A stretch of 64,000 nucleotides of DNA from NCBI GenBank assembly GCA_949825065.1, contig OX463862.1, positions 13,387,592 to 13,451,591 on the forward strand, read 5' to 3'. The DNA is from Odontocerum albicorne (lineage: Eukaryota; Arthropoda; Insecta; Trichoptera; Odontoceridae). The notes under the pieces were generated by a model. That model was not told where the DNA came from. It did not search any database and saw nothing but the letters and a program-made list of their open reading frames with translations. The position numbers and the translations under genes are program-made. Positions 27,201 through 30,200 of the stretch are shown here, piece after piece (position 1 is the first letter of the stretch; every line of letters begins with the position of its first letter).

Positions 27201-30200
27201 ATTACCATTTTAACGCATCGATCAATAAGTCCCGGGACTAACCAACAGATGGCGCCTCTAATAACAAATCCATACTAATCTTTAGAAGTTACGTGTAAAA
27301 CTTTCATGACATTCCGACATTGTGTTATTGAGTTACAGTGGTTTTAGTGACGCTACTTTTGCTATTTTTGAAACAATGGAAAGCTGAGTGGAGAGCAGCC
27401 GGTGAAAGTCGTCCGAAGCGACCAAAAACTCGACAGTCGGCCGGGAAGGTTATGGCTTCCGTATTTTGGGATGCGCATGGTATAATATTAATCGATCACC
27501 TTGAAAAGGGAAAAACCATCAATAGCGAATCTTACATAGCGTTATTGGAGCGTTTGAAGGCAGAAATTGCAAAAAAGCGGCCCCATATGAAGAAGAAAAA
27601 AGTTATCTTTCATCAGGACAATGCACCGTGTCACAAGTAGATTGTAGCGATGGCCAAATTGCATGAGTTGAACTTCGAATTGCTTCCACACCCACCGTAT
27701 TCTCCAGATTTGGCCCCCAGCGACTATTGGCTGTTCGCAGACCTCAAAAAGATGCTCCAGGGAAAGAGATTTGGCTCCAATAAAGAAGTGATTGCCGAAT
27801 CTAACGCCTATTTTGAAACCAAAGATAAATCGCTCTACACGGCTGGCATAGAAAAGTTAGGAAAGCGTTGGAATGAATGTATCGCTCTTGAAGGAGACTA
27901 TGTTGATGAATAAAGAAGAATTTTTGCAAATAAATGTTTTAGTAGTTAGTCCCTTTACTTATTGATCGATGTGTTAAACGTGGATGTGGAGAAACAATGA
28001 GAGGTGCCAAATATATTATATAGAACTGTGTGCACTGAGAAGAATACACGGGGTGATAGTGTGTGACAGAATATAGAATGAAGTGATTAGAGATGAATGT
28101 GAACTTAGACTGATGTGTCGAGTAAGGTTTGGGCGTGTAGAATGAATGAAGGCGTGGTAGAGGAAGACCAAGGAAAGTATGATTGGGTCTCAAGTGTATA
28201 TTTTAAATGGAAGAAATGTAAAAGGCAGAGAAATCTTAGGAGTTGTATAAAGGGTTATGGGCGTAGAGGAGGCAATAGATGTGTATAATGATCAGGAAAC
28301 TGATACTCTGCCCTGTGTTTCCAACTAGTATACAGCAGAAAATTGGGTTCATATTATACCCGCATAAATAAGATGATATTTTATTAATTACTAAATTTTA
28401 TTTGACAGGATTCTCTCGTTCTACAAAACTAACGAGACACATGCGTATCCACACCGGGCAGAAGCCGTACAAGTGCACATTCTGCGAGAAAGCCTTTGCC
28501 CAATCCAACGACCTCACGCTGCACATCCGCAGGCACACTGGAGACAAGCCTTACGTGTGCGGCATATGTGGGGACCGCTTCATACAGGTATGCTGTTTCA
28601 GTCTATCTTCAAATTCTGTGGCTAGATCATTTTTTTACCGACTTGGTGAACACCATAAAGAACATTGATTTTCTTTATATTTATGTGTGGTGCTGAAACA
28701 TTTATATTAAAAGAAAAGTAACGCAAGAAGATAGAAGCGTTAGAAATGTGACGCTGTCAATGTACGCTGTGTGTGCCATGGACAGCATTCAGTATAAATT
28801 CATAATTTCTGGAAGAACTACAAATTGAACTGTTTTTGTCTTCAATTATACATATAACTGCGAATCCTCAAGTATTTCAGCTATACAGTGGTACCTCGGG
28901 TTACGAACTCAATTCGTTCTTTGATTCCGTTCGCGAGCCGAAATATATATATAAAAAGCAAAAAAAAATGTATCAAGAACAACGAACGCAATGACAAACA
29001 ATGTTCACAACGCGCGCACTTGAGAACAACTATTGCGTAATGCGCTGTTACAACTAATTCGTGAGCCGAGGCATTGTACGCAGGTCGAGTCAAAATTTGT
29101 TCGGAAATTGTGTTCGTAAGCCGATTTGTTGGTGACTAGAGGCGTTCGTGACCCGAGGTTTTCCTGTATTATCAAACAAGAAGATACAATGATGAGTCTG
29201 GTGGATTTAGAGAAATTAGAAGGGTCGCAATCACTAAGAAGATAACCCATCTAATGGACTAACTTGGTGAGGAATGCAACAAACAGCTGATTCCAAGAGT
29301 GCTATTGGAAATGCAGAGTGCTGTTGAACTACCAACGTTCCCCCTATTTTTTTCATTGTGTGTTAGGCCCATCAACTTATATGTGCAAGAAAAAAAGAGA
29401 GAAGTAAAAAATTTGAAACACCAATAAAATAACACGAAGACCTTTGAACAAGGGATAATTCATGAAGTCTTTATTCGAAATACGTAACATAATACGAGTA
29501 GGTATATAACATAGTGTTTCCATGTTCCGCACACATTTCAAAGAAAGGAACCTGAGAACCCATTATAAAATATATAATTGCCCCAAACAAAATATGATTA
29601 CAAGTTCCTTTCTTTGAGATGTGTGCGGAAGATGGAAATATGTGTGCGGACAATTTTTAACAGATGTGCGGCTGCACACCTTAGAGGGAACGTTGCTGAC
29701 TTCTGTGAGAAATGATGGAATATCATTCTTTCTATAGTGTGGTCGATTTGCTCACGAAATCAAGTCCAATGATTACAAGTGCTGTGTAGAAAGGATAACA
29801 AATTAGAAGAAAGGTGGAGACTAATGAACTATCAAGCTACAAAATGAAAATCATTTCGTCATTCTGAGAAAAAACACCTCTACTGCACAGATGAGACATA
29901 CAAAAGAAGTAAATTTGACCAAGCGACAAAAAATGGATGTGACGTTGATCATGATTATTGTATTTGTATGTATATGAGTTTCTTTCTTTCACAATCCTTT
30001 TATCCGTCACAGGAAACTCTTTATAATTATGAATGTTGTATGTTACCAATTTATGTCTTAAAAGTCAATGAAAAAAATATACTAAAAATTTTATTAAATT
30101 TTGTCAACAGGGAACTGCTCTTCAAAATCACAGACGAACCAAGGGACACTTTGAGGAGGACGCCAAACCTGCGCTGCCGGCCAACTCTGTCAACAACCTT

